Position numbers and translations under genes: made by a program. Below, piece by piece: positions 45,664-53,981 of a DNA stretch of 64,000 nucleotides. The stretch covers positions 62,001 to 126,000 of the forward strand of contig NZ_JAHVAI010000007.1 of the NCBI RefSeq assembly GCF_019264375.1, in the 5' to 3' direction. Position 1 is the stretch's first letter. The number at the start of each line of letters is the position of its first letter. This DNA comes from Sedimentimonas flavescens. Its GTDB lineage: Bacteria; Pseudomonadota; Alphaproteobacteria; Rhodobacterales; Rhodobacteraceae. Below the pieces are notes generated by a model. It made no database searches. It was not told where the DNA came from and saw nothing but the letters and a program-made list of their open reading frames with translations.

Positions 45664-45835
45664 TTCGGTCTCTCCCTTGTGGCGGCGGGTGTTCCGTTCG
45701 CCGTTGAACAAGGGATGCCACAGGGCCTCGCGCCGAAATACTTCAGCGCCGGAAGCAACCCGCTACAAAAACCGCAGTATTGTGCTACAGTTTATGAAGT
45801 TCGCTCCGAAACGCGCACCGAACAGGGGGGAGAGA
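45664..45835. promoter_or_regulatory. divergent HxlR/methyltransferase-operon control region
   Basis: About 170 bases between divergent genes. GCTACA occurs at 45762-45767 and 45784-45789, 22 bp apart, and flanks an ACAA-N11-TTGT inverted repeat (45765-45783). This cluster is a candidate HxlR operator. GGGGGGAGAG precedes the HxlR ATG. Confidence 0.5.
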
Positions 45836-46525
45836 ATGAACTACAACCAGTTTTGCCCGATCGCGAAAGCTGCCGAGATTCTGGGGGAGCGTTGGAACAT
45901 CCTGATCCTGCGCGAAGTGCTGATGGGCGGGCGCCGGTTCAATACCTTGCAGCGGGGTCTGGGCGACATCTCGCCCGCGCTGCTGACCAAGCGCCTCAAG
46001 CAGCTTGAAGAGCAGAACATGCTGATCCGGCGCCGCATACCGGCACAGAAGGGGTTCGAATATTTCCCCTCCGAGGCCTGCGAGGCGCTGATGCCGGTGC
46101 TGTTTGCGCTTGGCGAATGGGGGATCATCTGGGCCAAGAACACGATCCTCGATCAGGATTTCGACGCCGAATTCCTGATGCTGTATCTTGAGCGCAGCAT
46201 CGACCGCGAGAAGATCAAGGGCCAGGAAACCGTCATCAAGTTCCGCTTCACCGACCTGATCGAGCAGCGCGACTGGTGGCTGGTGGTCAAGCCCGAGAAA
46301 TCCGAGGTCTGCCTGAAAGACCCCGGCCGCGATGTCGATGTCTATTTCAACTGCTCGGTGCGGACCCTGTCGGATATCTGGATGGGCGATCGCAGCTATC
46401 GCGACGCGCTGCGCGAGGGCGACCTGATGATGGATGGCGATCCGGTGCTGATCCGCACTGTCAGCACCTGGCTGCGGTCGGGGATCTTCGCGAATTCTCC
46501 GCGCGAAGTTGTGCCCGCCGCCTAG
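45836..46525 (+). CDS. HxlR-family regulator with C-terminal extension
   Basis: A 229-residue regulator. The HxlR winged helix takes residues 1-100 (CPIAKAAEILGERWNILILR, RRFNTLQRGLGDISPALLTK). Typical HxlR proteins stop near 110-150; this one continues with about 120 residues resembling an SCP2/sterol-carrier-like ligand fold (KFRFTDLIEQRDWWLVVKPE, VDVYFNCSVRTLSDIWMGD). Cys7 is the usual redox/electrophile-sensing position. It is divergent from the OsmC-FMO operon, which it likely controls. Its stop overlaps that of the convergent methyltransferase (CTAG). I chose the ATG preceded by GGGGGAGAG. Confidence 0.87.
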   Translation: MNYNQFCPIAKAAEILGERWNILILREVLMGGRRFNTLQRGLGDISPALLTKRLKQLEEQNMLIRRRIPAQKGFEYFPSEACEALMPVLFALGEWGIIWAKNTILDQDFDAEFLMLYLERSIDREKIKGQETVIKFRFTDLIEQRDWWLVVKPEKSEVCLKDPGRDVDVYFNCSVRTLSDIWMGDRSYRDALREGDLMMDGDPVLIRTVSTWLRSGIFANSPREVVPAA

Positions 46526-47190
46526 CCCCGGATCGGGGTCGCGGTGAACAGGATCTGGCCGCGCGGCAGCATGGTGTCATGGCGCATCACTGCCCAGCCC
46601 GTCATCGCGGCCATATGCGCCACATCGCTTTCCAGCACATGATAGGGCGCGCGCAGATCATGCGTGACCACACCATCAGGTTGGCGATAGGGGCGCGCGG
46701 CGGTCTCGGCATCGGGCGCAAGGAACACGGTGAACAGGAAGCACTCCAACGCCGGAAAGCGGTGCAGGTTGGTCAGCGCGCGGCGCAAATAGGCCATCGG
46801 CAGATGCGGGAAGACCGCGAAGGCGATGGCATGGGTGATCGTGTCGGGGATCTTGGGGAACTGGAACGCTTCATCGCGCACAAGATGCGACTTGCTCAGC
46901 CGCGTGGGGTCGGCCAGCTCGGCGGCGTGGCCCGCCAGCATCATCTCGCGCGAGGGGTCGGTGGCCCAGTAATGGCCCGGTTCCAGATAGGGCACCGCCT
47001 TGCAGCCAAGCCGAAGCGAGCCTGCGCCGATATCCAGCAACTGGTGATGCGGCAGCAGCCCCGCCGCTTGCAGGATCGCCATCTGCGCACGGCCGGTTTC
47101 TTCCCACCGCCCGCCGACGATATCGCGGTGCCGACCCTCGGCCAGCGCCTTGTCGTAAAATCCCTGCGCCTGATAGGGCGAAACACTCAT
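46522..47190 (-). CDS. SAM-dependent methyltransferase-like protein
   Basis: A 222-residue protein with a class I methyltransferase core. Motif I is HQLLDIGAGSLRLGCKAV, and HYWATDPSREMMLAGHA follows. ITHAIAFAVFPHLPMAYLRR corresponds to motif IV. N-terminal YQAQGFYDKALAEGRHRDIV and the W-E-E-T-G turn are shared with uncharacterised methyltransferases. Substrate unknown. It is transcribed alone or with the upstream small membrane protein gene; its stop is shared with HxlR (CTAG palindrome). Confidence 0.75.
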   Translation of the reverse strand: MSVSPYQAQGFYDKALAEGRHRDIVGGRWEETGRAQMAILQAAGLLPHHQLLDIGAGSLRLGCKAVPYLEPGHYWATDPSREMMLAGHAAELADPTRLSKSHLVRDEAFQFPKIPDTITHAIAFAVFPHLPMAYLRRALTNLHRFPALECFLFTVFLAPDAETAARPYRQPDGVVTHDLRAPYHVLESDVAHMAAMTGWAVMRHDTMLPRGQILFTATPIRG

Positions 47191-47275
47191 GGCCGATCCC
47201 CCGCGGCAAGGATCGCCGCGCTGGCGCCATTGGAGGCGCGCAGGGGTGCGAGTCAAGCGCCCCGACTGCTGTAGT

Positions 47276-47644
47276 TCAGAAATGCGCCTTGGGTTCGTCC
47301 GGCTTGCCCGCGGCCAGTGCAAGAATACCGCCAACGATGCAGAAACCGATCGGGAACATGGTGAAGACACCAAAGCCGAAGGCGTTATACATCAGCGCGC
47401 CCGCGACCAGCATCAGGATGCCACCCCAAAGCGCGCGGATCCTGGCCATCGCGCCTCCGGCAATCGCGGCAAGGGGCGCAAGGAAGCTCGTCACCCGGAT
47501 CAGCTGCGCATTGTCGACCTGGCCGAACATCTCGCCCACCTCGGCATGTTTCTCGACCACCTCGGTATAGCCGTAGCCGAAGAAGCCGACGACCATCGCG
47601 ATCAGCCCGCCGATCACCCCAAGCACCAGTGCCGCGTTGCGCAT
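47276..47644 (-). CDS. small four-TM membrane protein, DUF4064-like
   Basis: A 122-residue protein with about four hydrophobic segments: AALVLGVIGGLIAMVVGFFG, VTSFLAPLAAIAGGAMARI, LWGGILMLVAGALMYNAFG, and FPIGFCIVGGILALAAG. The pattern resembles DUF4064 proteins of unknown function. I start at the ATG MRNAALVLG. It stands alone between the methyltransferase and the phosphonate acetyltransferase genes, all leftward. Function not assigned. Confidence 0.65.
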   Translation of the reverse strand: MRNAALVLGVIGGLIAMVVGFFGYGYTEVVEKHAEVGEMFGQVDNAQLIRVTSFLAPLAAIAGGAMARIRALWGGILMLVAGALMYNAFGFGVFTMFPIGFCIVGGILALAAGKPDEPKAHF

Positions 47645-47716
47645 CCGCCCTATCCTTCCATCCTGGGGCAAGCCACTGCCCATCCCCCGAGATAGGCCCT
47701 CACCCCCGGCAGGATC

Positions 47717-47746
47717 AAGGGCATCCTGGCGCGGATAGCCCTTTTT
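47717..47746 (+). terminator. terminator-shaped hairpin facing the + strand
   Basis: AAGGGC/GCCCTT (6 bp) plus an inner ATCC/GGAT (4 bp, one bulge) and a 6-base loop, followed by a T-run on the + strand. Both neighbours are leftward, so the canonical orientation faces antisense transcription. On the minus strand it has no T-run after it. It could stop antisense transcription into the phn acetyltransferase gene or end an unrecognised + strand RNA. Confidence 0.55.
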
Positions 47747-47763
47747 GCCGCCCGCGCTTGCGT

Positions 47764-48381
47764 TCAGCCATCGTGCTTTTCGAGGAAAGCCTCCGCCGAA
47801 AGCGCGCGGAAATCGGCAAGGGCTGCATGCAATGCGTCATGCGGCCAGTCCCACCAGGCCAGCGCCAGAAGCCGCTCGGCCACGGCATCGGAGAAGCGCA
47901 TCCGCAGCGGCTGCGCAGGCACACCCGCCACAATCATGAAGGGCGAGACATCCTTGGTGACGACCGCGCCCGAGGCCACCACCGCGCCGATCCCCACCGT
48001 GACCTCAGGCTTGATGATCGCGCCATGGCCAATCCAGCAATCGGCGCCAAGGGTTGACCGGCGCGCGGCCCGCATTTCGAAGAAGGCCGGATCGTCCTCG
48101 GCATCGTCAAAGTAATATGAGGAGCGATAGAGGAGGTGATGCTGCGCGGCGTTGCGCCAAGGGTGATCGGTCGGCCCGATCCGCGTCATCGCGGCAATAT
48201 TGGCGAACTTGCCAACCGAGGTATTGGCGATATCGGAATACTGATCGCAATAGGCGTAGTCGCCAAAGCTCGAATTCAGGATACGCGACCCGCGCCCGAC
48301 CTCGGTGAAAGCACCGAAGGTTGAATTCAGGATGGTGCAGTCGGGATGCACGAAGGGTTCTGATGCGGACAGTTTCGGCAT
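47764..48381 (-). CDS. hexapeptide-repeat acetyltransferase of the phosphonate locus
   Basis: A 205-residue left-handed beta-helix acetyltransferase. Hexapeptide turns run through residues 15-65 (DCTILNSTFGAFTEVGRGSR, SVGKFANIAAMTRIG) and 110-150 (STLGADCWIGHGAIIKPEVT, GAVVASGAVVTKDV). His119 of the IGHGA motif is the expected catalytic base. The sequence fits the phosphonate-associated xenobiotic acetyltransferase group linked to phn operons. It ends the phnC-D-E-E unit, 38 nt after phnE2. It may N-acetylate aminophosphonates in place of PhnO. Confidence 0.82.
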   Translation of the reverse strand: MPKLSASEPFVHPDCTILNSTFGAFTEVGRGSRILNSSFGDYAYCDQYSDIANTSVGKFANIAAMTRIGPTDHPWRNAAQHHLLYRSSYYFDDAEDDPAFFEMRAARRSTLGADCWIGHGAIIKPEVTVGIGAVVASGAVVTKDVSPFMIVAGVPAQPLRMRFSDAVAERLLALAWWDWPHDALHAALADFRALSAEAFLEKHDG

Positions 48382-48419
48382 GATCGGACCTTGGGATACG
48401 GGCCGGGGCGTGCGCCCCT

Positions 48420-49754
48420 TCAGCCCTTGATGAAGCGGCGGCGGATCCAGCCGGAAAGGCTGTCCATCGCCATCACGGTCAACACGACGAGGACCATGTA
48501 GTAGCAGACCTCTTCCCAGTCTTTCTGGGTGATGATCGCCTGCGTCAGCAACAGACCGATACCGCCACCCACCAGCGCCCCGATCACCGTGGCCGAGCGG
48601 GTGTTCGACTCGAGATAGTAGAGCAGTTGCGACAGGATCACCGGCGCCACCTGCGGGATCACGCCAAAGCGCATCTGCTGCACGGCATGGGCGCCCGTCG
48701 ATTGCACGCCCTCGACCTGCTTGGCGTCGATATTCTCCAGCGCCTCGGAGAAGGTCTTGCCGAAGGTGCCGGTATCCGTCAGCAGGATGGCCAGCGCACC
48801 GGTCATCGGGCCGGGGCCGAACGCACGCGACAAGATCACCGTCCAGATCAGCCCATCCACCCCGCGCAGGAAATCGAACAGACGGCGCAGGGCAAAGCGC
48901 AGGGCGCGCGCCGGGGCAAAGTTCGATGCGGCGAAGAAGGCCAGCGGCAACGCAATCAGGCCCGCGCCCATCGTGCCCAGGAAAGCCATCAGCACGGTCT
49001 CGAACATTGCCCAGGCAACCTCGCCGTGACGCCACATTGCGTTGGTCCAGAAATCGCGCGCCATCGCGGCCGCATTCGGCAACGCCGGGTCGAGCCGCGG
49101 TTGCCAAAGGGCCAGCGCGGCCAGTTCAGGCAGGCTGCGGCCATGGAACGGGCTGTCGAGGGTGAAGAAGAACAACTCCCACCCGATCTGGTAGCGGAAC
49201 ACCTCGGTCTTGGAGGGGGTCATCGCAAAGCGCCACCCGCCGCGATTGATGCTGACACGGTTTTTCGACTGGCTGAGCCACTCGGGCTTGTCCGTGCCGG
49301 GCGGAAGGTTCAACTCAATCGTGCGGCCCGCCAGTGCCATCGCCATCACGCCATAGCCCGCGATATCGAGCCGGGCCGAGCCGTCCTCCAGAAAGAGCAC
49401 CTCGCTTCCATCGGGCAGCGCAATCCGCGTCACCTCACCCAGGCTCACCCAATCAGGTGCCTGTCCGGGCGGGTATTCGCCTTTCCGCTCACCCTCGATG
49501 GCGGAAACCACCTCCCCGCTCCTGTTGTCGCGGGTGACATGGGTCTTGTAGGACCAGAAGTCACCGAGCAGAATCGCCGCATTCTCGGGCCGGGCACGAG
49601 ACATCAGCCCGGGCAGATCGAAGGCGAAGAAAACATAAGCCAGATAGGCCGCGATCAAAGCAGGCGCCGCGATTGCGCGCCATTTGCGATGGCGGAACTT
49701 GCGCGACACCATCTGATGCAGATCGGGCACGGCGGAAATGGCGGCGGCGGTCAT
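48420..49754 (-). CDS. phnE: phosphonate ABC permease PhnE (second, long)
   Basis: A 444-residue permease. The core TM segments are in about residues 220-444 with EAA-type ALENIDAKQVEGVQSTGAHA, VQQMRFGVIPQVAPVILSQL. The first TM lies near residues 25-50 (AAPALIAAYLAYVFF), and a periplasmic insertion of about 150 residues separates it from TM2. Usual PhnE proteins are 260-290 residues. The insertion has alternating hydrophobic strands (GEVTRIALPDGSEVLFLEDG). Overlaps phnE1 by 4 nt (ATGA). Confidence 0.9.
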   Translation of the reverse strand: MTAAAISAVPDLHQMVSRKFRHRKWRAIAAPALIAAYLAYVFFAFDLPGLMSRARPENAAILLGDFWSYKTHVTRDNRSGEVVSAIEGERKGEYPPGQAPDWVSLGEVTRIALPDGSEVLFLEDGSARLDIAGYGVMAMALAGRTIELNLPPGTDKPEWLSQSKNRVSINRGGWRFAMTPSKTEVFRYQIGWELFFFTLDSPFHGRSLPELAALALWQPRLDPALPNAAAMARDFWTNAMWRHGEVAWAMFETVLMAFLGTMGAGLIALPLAFFAASNFAPARALRFALRRLFDFLRGVDGLIWTVILSRAFGPGPMTGALAILLTDTGTFGKTFSEALENIDAKQVEGVQSTGAHAVQQMRFGVIPQVAPVILSQLLYYLESNTRSATVIGALVGGGIGLLLTQAIITQKDWEEVCYYMVLVVLTVMAMDSLSGWIRRRFIKG

Positions 49755-50614
49755 GCGGCGCGCTCCCCTTTGACCAGACGCGCGCGGGCGCGGTCCGAAA
49801 TGTGATCGACGATCATGATCGTCAGGAACAGCAGCGCGAAGATCGCGACGACGGCGTCATATTTCCCCTGCCCCCATTGCAGCGCAGTCTTGAGATCATA
49901 GCCAATCCCGCCCGACCCCACGAAACCCAGGATGGCCGAAGCGCGGATGTTGATCTCGAAGCGCAGCAACGCATAGCTTGACCAGTTCGGCGCGACCTGC
50001 GGCAGAATTCCGAACCACATGCGCTGCGCCCAGCCCGCGCCGACAGAGGCCAAGCCCTCGACCGGCTTGGTGTCGGCATTCTCGGCGGCCTCCGAGAACA
50101 GCTTGCCCAGCGCGCCCGTCGTGTGGAAAGCGATCGCGATCATCGCAGGCACCGGTCCCCCGCCAAGCAGGAAAATCAAAACCAGCGCGATGACAATCTC
50201 GGGGATCGCACGCATCACATCCATCATGCGCCGAAACAGCGGCGTCATGCGCGGCCAGAGCGACAACCCGCGCGTGGACAGAAGCGCCAGAGCCGCCGCC
50301 GCAAGCGCCCCGAACAAGGTCGAGACCGCCGCGATGTTCAACGTCTCGATCAACGAGGGAACGAATTTCACGAACAGGCCCGGCAGATTGCGCCAGTTCA
50401 CAAACGCTTCCGAGAAGATCTCGGCCGGAAAGTCAAAGATCCGGTGCAGCCCGTCCCAGAACCCGCCCGCGTTGCGGTCATTGGCCAGCTTGAATCCGCT
50501 GAGCATGAGCAGCGCGAACAACGCCAGCAGCGCACCGCCATAGAGGCGTTTGCGCCGGACATGGGCGAGGTAGCTGGCGGTCTCATTGGCCAGCGCGGCG
50601 TTGGCAAGGGTCAT
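49751..50614 (-). CDS. phnE: phosphonate ABC permease PhnE (first)
   Basis: A 287-residue permease of standard length. The EAA loop is AAENADTKPVEGLASVGAGW, AQRMWFGILPQVAPNW, and GSGGIGYDLKTALQ is near the end. It forms the channel with the longer PhnE that follows. I start at the ATG beginning MTLANAALAN. Separated from phnD by 60 nt with a hairpin. Confidence 0.92.
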   Translation of the reverse strand: MTLANAALANETASYLAHVRRKRLYGGALLALFALLMLSGFKLANDRNAGGFWDGLHRIFDFPAEIFSEAFVNWRNLPGLFVKFVPSLIETLNIAAVSTLFGALAAAALALLSTRGLSLWPRMTPLFRRMMDVMRAIPEIVIALVLIFLLGGGPVPAMIAIAFHTTGALGKLFSEAAENADTKPVEGLASVGAGWAQRMWFGILPQVAPNWSSYALLRFEINIRASAILGFVGSGGIGYDLKTALQWGQGKYDAVVAIFALLFLTIMIVDHISDRARARLVKGERAA

Positions 50615-50636
50615 GGGATATTCCGGAATAGGAAAG

Positions 50637-50664
50637 GCCGGGGGCAGCAATGACTGACCCCGGC
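50637..50664 (-). promoter_or_regulatory. intercistronic hairpin phnD-phnE1
   Basis: On the minus strand, a 7-bp stem GCCGGGG/CCCCGGC is extended by an inner CAG/CTG after one mismatch, with TCATTG as loop. It lies 10 nt after the phnD stop. Like the hairpins after xylF and potF, it follows the binding-protein gene. Confidence 0.6.
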
Positions 50665-50674
50665 ACAAAAGGCG

Positions 50675-51586
50675 TTACGAGCCGCTCGCGATCTTCTGAC
50701 GACGCACTTCGATGATCGTCTCGTAGTAGTCATGGGTGATCGGAACGAAACCGGCAGTTTCGCCCGCCGCCACGCCATAGGCGCAATCGGCGTCTTTCTC
50801 TTTCAGACCGCCGACAAGCGCGGTCATCTTGGCGCGCACATCCTCGGGGAGAACCTTGCGCAGCACGATCGGGCCTTCCGGGATCGGCTTCGAGCGCCAG
50901 ATCTCGACAAGATCGTTCATGTCCACCAGACCGGCGTCGACGGCCTTGCGCAGAGCGCCCGAGTTGTAGCCGTCTTCCCAGTTGCCCTGGCCGTCGGCCC
51001 AGGTCACGCCGGCGTCGATGTCGCCGTTGTTGACCGCGACGATGGTCTGTTCATGTCCGCCGGTGAACTTCACCTCGCCGAAATACTCGCCCGACTCCAT
51101 CGAATGGCCGGTCGCCTGCGGAATTTCCACCGAGGGGATCAGGTAGCCCGAGGTCGAGTTCGGATCGCCGAAGCCGAAGCTCTTGCCCTTGATATCCGCG
51201 AGCTTGGTGATCCCCGAGTCCCGGCGCGCGAAACCGATCGAGTGATAGGTGTAGGAACCATCGAGGTTGGCCTTGACCAGAACCGGTTCGACGGCGTCCG
51301 CATCGGTCAGATAGACCTTGGCATAGCCCGAGGCACCCAGCCAGGCCATGTCGATCGTGCCGCCCAGCAGGCCCTGGATCACGCCGTCATAGTCGGCCGG
51401 GGCGAAGAGCTTGACGGGCACGCCCAGCGCTTCCTCGGTGTATTTGCGCAGGCACTCGTTCGAGTTCAGCCGGTCCTGAGCGTTTTCGCCGCCCAGAATG
51501 CCGATGTTGAATTGCGTGATTCCTTCGGCCGAGGCAGCTCCGGCAAGAGCGGTGGTGGCGGCCAGAATAGCGAGCAGGTGTTTCAT
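50675..51586 (-). CDS. phnD: phosphonate-binding periplasmic protein
   Basis: A 303-residue binding protein. Signal peptide MKHLLAILAATTALAGAASA, then FNIGILGGENAQDRLNSNEC. VKLFAPADYDGVIQGLLGGT and DPNSTSGYLIPSVEI are PhnD blocks; the latter contains the phosphonate-binding Ser/Thr cluster. AVNNGDIDAGVTWADG is also typical. Second in phnC-D-E1-E2-acetyltransferase. Confidence 0.93.
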   Translation of the reverse strand: MKHLLAILAATTALAGAASAEGITQFNIGILGGENAQDRLNSNECLRKYTEEALGVPVKLFAPADYDGVIQGLLGGTIDMAWLGASGYAKVYLTDADAVEPVLVKANLDGSYTYHSIGFARRDSGITKLADIKGKSFGFGDPNSTSGYLIPSVEIPQATGHSMESGEYFGEVKFTGGHEQTIVAVNNGDIDAGVTWADGQGNWEDGYNSGALRKAVDAGLVDMNDLVEIWRSKPIPEGPIVLRKVLPEDVRAKMTALVGGLKEKDADCAYGVAAGETAGFVPITHDYYETIIEVRRQKIASGS

Positions 51587-51645
51587 CGTCGTCTCCGATT
51601 GAAAAAGACAGTCGTAGGCGCGGCCCGGCGGGCGGCGCCGGCTAC

Positions 51646-52467
51646 TCAGTCACCCAACAGGGCGGCTGCGTATTGGTCGTCGGGCTGAAGGGCGCCCAGA
51701 TCGGTCGAGGTCGCGCTTTCGGAAAAGCTGGCGTCGGCGCCATAGATGTCGCGCGCCGCGCCACGGGTCAGTTGCTCGGGGGTGCCGTCGAACACGACGC
51801 GCCCGTCGCGCATTCCGATCACCCGGTCGCAATAGCGCCGCGCGGTGTCGAGCGTGTGCAGGTTGGCGATGACCATGCGCCCATCCTCGACATTGATGCG
51901 CTTGAGCGTGTCCATCACGATCTGCGCGTTCATCGGGTCGAGCGAGGCGATCGGCTCATCCGCCAGAATGATCTCGGGGTCCTGCATTAATGCGCGGGCG
52001 ATGGCGACACGCTGCTGCTGGCCACCCGAAAGCGCCTCGGCGCGCTTGGGCGCCTGCTCCGCAATCCCCAGGCGATCGAGGATTGCCAGCGCGCGGGCGA
52101 TATCGTCCTCGGACCACAGGTTGAACAGCGTGGCCATCATCGGGCGGCGCCCGAGCAGACCGTGCAGCACGTTCGAGGCCACATCCATACGCGGCACCAG
52201 GTTGAACTGCTGAAAGACCATCGCGCATTGGCTCTGCCAGGCGCGCTTCTCGGCGCCGCGCAGCTTCAGAACATCCTTGCCATCCGCCAGGATCTCGCCC
52301 TCGGTCGCGTCGGTCAGACGGTTGAGCATCCGCAAAAAGGTGGATTTTCCCGCCCCCGAACGCCCGATGATTCCAACGAACCCCGACCCGTCGAGGGTGA
52401 AGGACATGCGCTCGACGGCGGCCTTGGAGCCGAAGCGCTTGCTGACATTACGAACGTCGAGATGCAT
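51646..52467 (-). CDS. phnC: phosphonate ABC transporter ATPase
   Basis: A 273-residue importer ATPase. Walker [10 protein letters not shown], signature [16 protein letters not shown], Walker [13 protein letters not shown]. The N-terminus [20 protein letters not shown] and the [21 protein letters not shown]-loop are typical of PhnC. First gene of the transport unit, with a Pho-box-like sequence about 75 nt upstream. Confidence 0.94.
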   Translation of the reverse strand: MHLDVRNVSKRFGSKAAVERMSFTLDGSGFVGIIGRSGAGKSTFLRMLNRLTDATEGEILADGKDVLKLRGAEKRAWQSQCAMVFQQFNLVPRMDVASNVLHGLLGRRPMMATLFNLWSEDDIARALAILDRLGIAEQAPKRAEALSGGQQQRVAIARALMQDPEIILADEPIASLDPMNAQIVMDTLKRINVEDGRMVIANLHTLDTARRYCDRVIGMRDGRVVFDGTPEQLTRGAARDIYGADASFSESATSTDLGALQPDDQYAAALLGD

Positions 52468-52693
52468 CTAGTCCCCCTGCTTTCCGCAGCGGGGATACGG
52501 GCCTTGTGTGACATTCTCCCTGAGAACCAATGAAGCTTTCGCTGCAGTCTTGCGACAGTTCCGTGTAACGCAGCGCACCGCAATTGCGAGGCGAGCTAAG
52601 CGCAATCGTGGATTAGAGAAAGACGTGTTTTTAGCTGGAATAGGGTCGATTCATATGAGTGGATCGCACCGCCAGAGCGTTTCAAAAAGCAAA
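52468..52693. promoter_or_regulatory. phnC upstream region with Pho-box-like repeat
   Basis: Reading the minus strand, CTGTCGC AAGA CTGCAGC (52558 down to 52541) fits the Pho-box layout of two CTGTCAT-like heptamers 11 bp apart (first five bases of repeat 1 and three of repeat 2 match). It is placed about 75 nt before phnC. The rest of this 226-base gap shows no gene; an 8-bp palindrome TCATATGA lies near 52650. PhoB control is inference. Confidence 0.5.
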
Positions 52694-52722
52694 GGCTGGC
52701 CACCCTTTCCGGATGGCCAGCC
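52684..52722 (-). terminator. intrinsic terminator after phnM
   Basis: On the minus strand a perfect 9-bp stem GGCTGGCCA/TGGCCAGCC with an 11-base loop is followed by TTTGCTTTTT. It ends phnM transcription about 27 nt after its stop and insulates phnC. Confidence 0.88.
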
Positions 52723-52749
52723 CAAGTGGCTTGAATCGCCTGCGACGTC

Positions 52750-53895
52750 TCAGCCGACCCGTGCGCCCTTGACCCAGACGCCATGCAGCATCCCCGCTCC
52801 GTTGACCCGTTTCACCCGGATCAGGTCGGCGCGCTTTCCGACCTCAAGCCGACCACGATCATGCAGGCCCACGGCGCGCGCCGGGGCATCCGTTACGGTG
52901 CGAATGCCGCGCGCCATATCGCCCCACAGATCACCGAGCAGCAGCGCGGAAGACAGCAGCGCCGAGGGCACATAATCGGACGAAACGATGTCGAGCAAGT
53001 CGCGCTCGGCCAGTTCATGCGCCGCGACATTGCCCGAGTGCGAACCACCCCGGATCAGGTTCGGAGCCCCCATCATCACAGCGATACCAAGCATACGACA
53101 GGCGGCCGCGGCCTCGATTGTCGTTGGAAACTCGGCGAACTGCACACCTTTCGCGGCGGAATGCGCGACCTGCGTGGCGGTCGTGTCGTCATGGCTGGCC
53201 AGCACCGCGCCATAGCGCCGCGCAGCCTCGACCGAGGCCACCTCATGCGCCGTGCCGAGGCGCTCTTTCAGCGCGATCTGGCTGGCGACATGCTCGTCGA
53301 ACTGCGCCTCGCTCAGCCCATGCTTGCCGCAGACATAGTCGCGCAACTTGGACAGATCGCGGAACTGGCGCTCTCCAGGCGTGTGATCCATCAGGCTGAC
53401 GATCCCGACCCGATCCTCCGGGCCGAATTTCTCAAGCTCCTCCAGCAGCGTCTCCGAGCAAGTCTCGGCGCGCAGGTGGATATAGTGGCTGATCCGCAGC
53501 GCCTCCTTGGCGCGCATGTCGAGTATCTCGGTTGCAAGGTCGCGCGCATATTCGCGATAGTCCGCCCGCGCCCCCGAGGCGCCGATGGACCCGACCCGAA
53601 GGGCGTCAAACACAGTTGTGATCCCGACCGAGCACAACTCGGCGTCATGCGCGATAATCGCCGCCGCATGAGGCCAGTTGACCCGCGGGCGCGGTTCGAT
53701 ATGGCGCTCCAGATTGTCGGTATGCAGCTCGATCAGGCCCGGCATCACCAGATCGCCTTCGCAGTTCACGGCCCCCTGCGGCACCGAGCGCCCCTCGCCA
53801 ATATCGACAATCTCTCCGTCACGCAGCACGATGGCCCCGGCAATTGTCTCGTCGGGCAGGATCAGAACGGCATTGGCAAGGATGGTCTCGGCCAT
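52750..53895 (-). CDS. phnM: alpha-D-ribose 1-methylphosphonate 5-triphosphate diphosphatase
   Basis: An amidohydrolase-fold enzyme of 381 residues that removes pyrophosphate from the PhnI-L product before C-P cleavage. DLVMPGLIELHTDNLERHIE holds metal-ligand His residues, followed by NWPHAAAIIAHDAELCSVGI. VLASHDDTTATQVAHSA and APNLIRGGSHSGNVAAHELA complete the PhnM signature. I start at the ATG MAETILANA. It is a single-gene unit, divergent from the DUF1045 gene, with its own terminator. Confidence 0.94.
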   Translation of the reverse strand: MAETILANAVLILPDETIAGAIVLRDGEIVDIGEGRSVPQGAVNCEGDLVMPGLIELHTDNLERHIEPRPRVNWPHAAAIIAHDAELCSVGITTVFDALRVGSIGASGARADYREYARDLATEILDMRAKEALRISHYIHLRAETCSETLLEELEKFGPEDRVGIVSLMDHTPGERQFRDLSKLRDYVCGKHGLSEAQFDEHVASQIALKERLGTAHEVASVEAARRYGAVLASHDDTTATQVAHSAAKGVQFAEFPTTIEAAAACRMLGIAVMMGAPNLIRGGSHSGNVAAHELAERDLLDIVSSDYVPSALLSSALLLGDLWGDMARGIRTVTDAPARAVGLHDRGRLEVGKRADLIRVKRVNGAGMLHGVWVKGARVG

Positions 53896-53981
53896 GGGGC
53901 TCTCCGCAGTTTTCGAGTGAGGGTCAGCCCTTCGCAGCCGACTGTCACACCTCGGTGACAAATCCGTGCGATCTGGATGAC
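53896..53981. promoter_or_regulatory. divergent phnM/DUF1045 promoter with Pho-box-like palindrome
   Basis: TGTCAC-N6-GTGACA (53943-53960) is a perfect 6-bp inverted repeat centred between the two starts. The left half is part of CTGTCAC, a Pho-box-like heptamer; at 11-bp spacing the next heptamer is CGGTGAC, a weak match. A single PhoB site or another regulator could serve both genes. Confidence 0.55.

Noticed and set aside
51587-51645. hairpin between phnC and phnD
   Set aside because: GTAG/CTAC ends pair but the GC-rich interior pairs in several ways without one clear stem.
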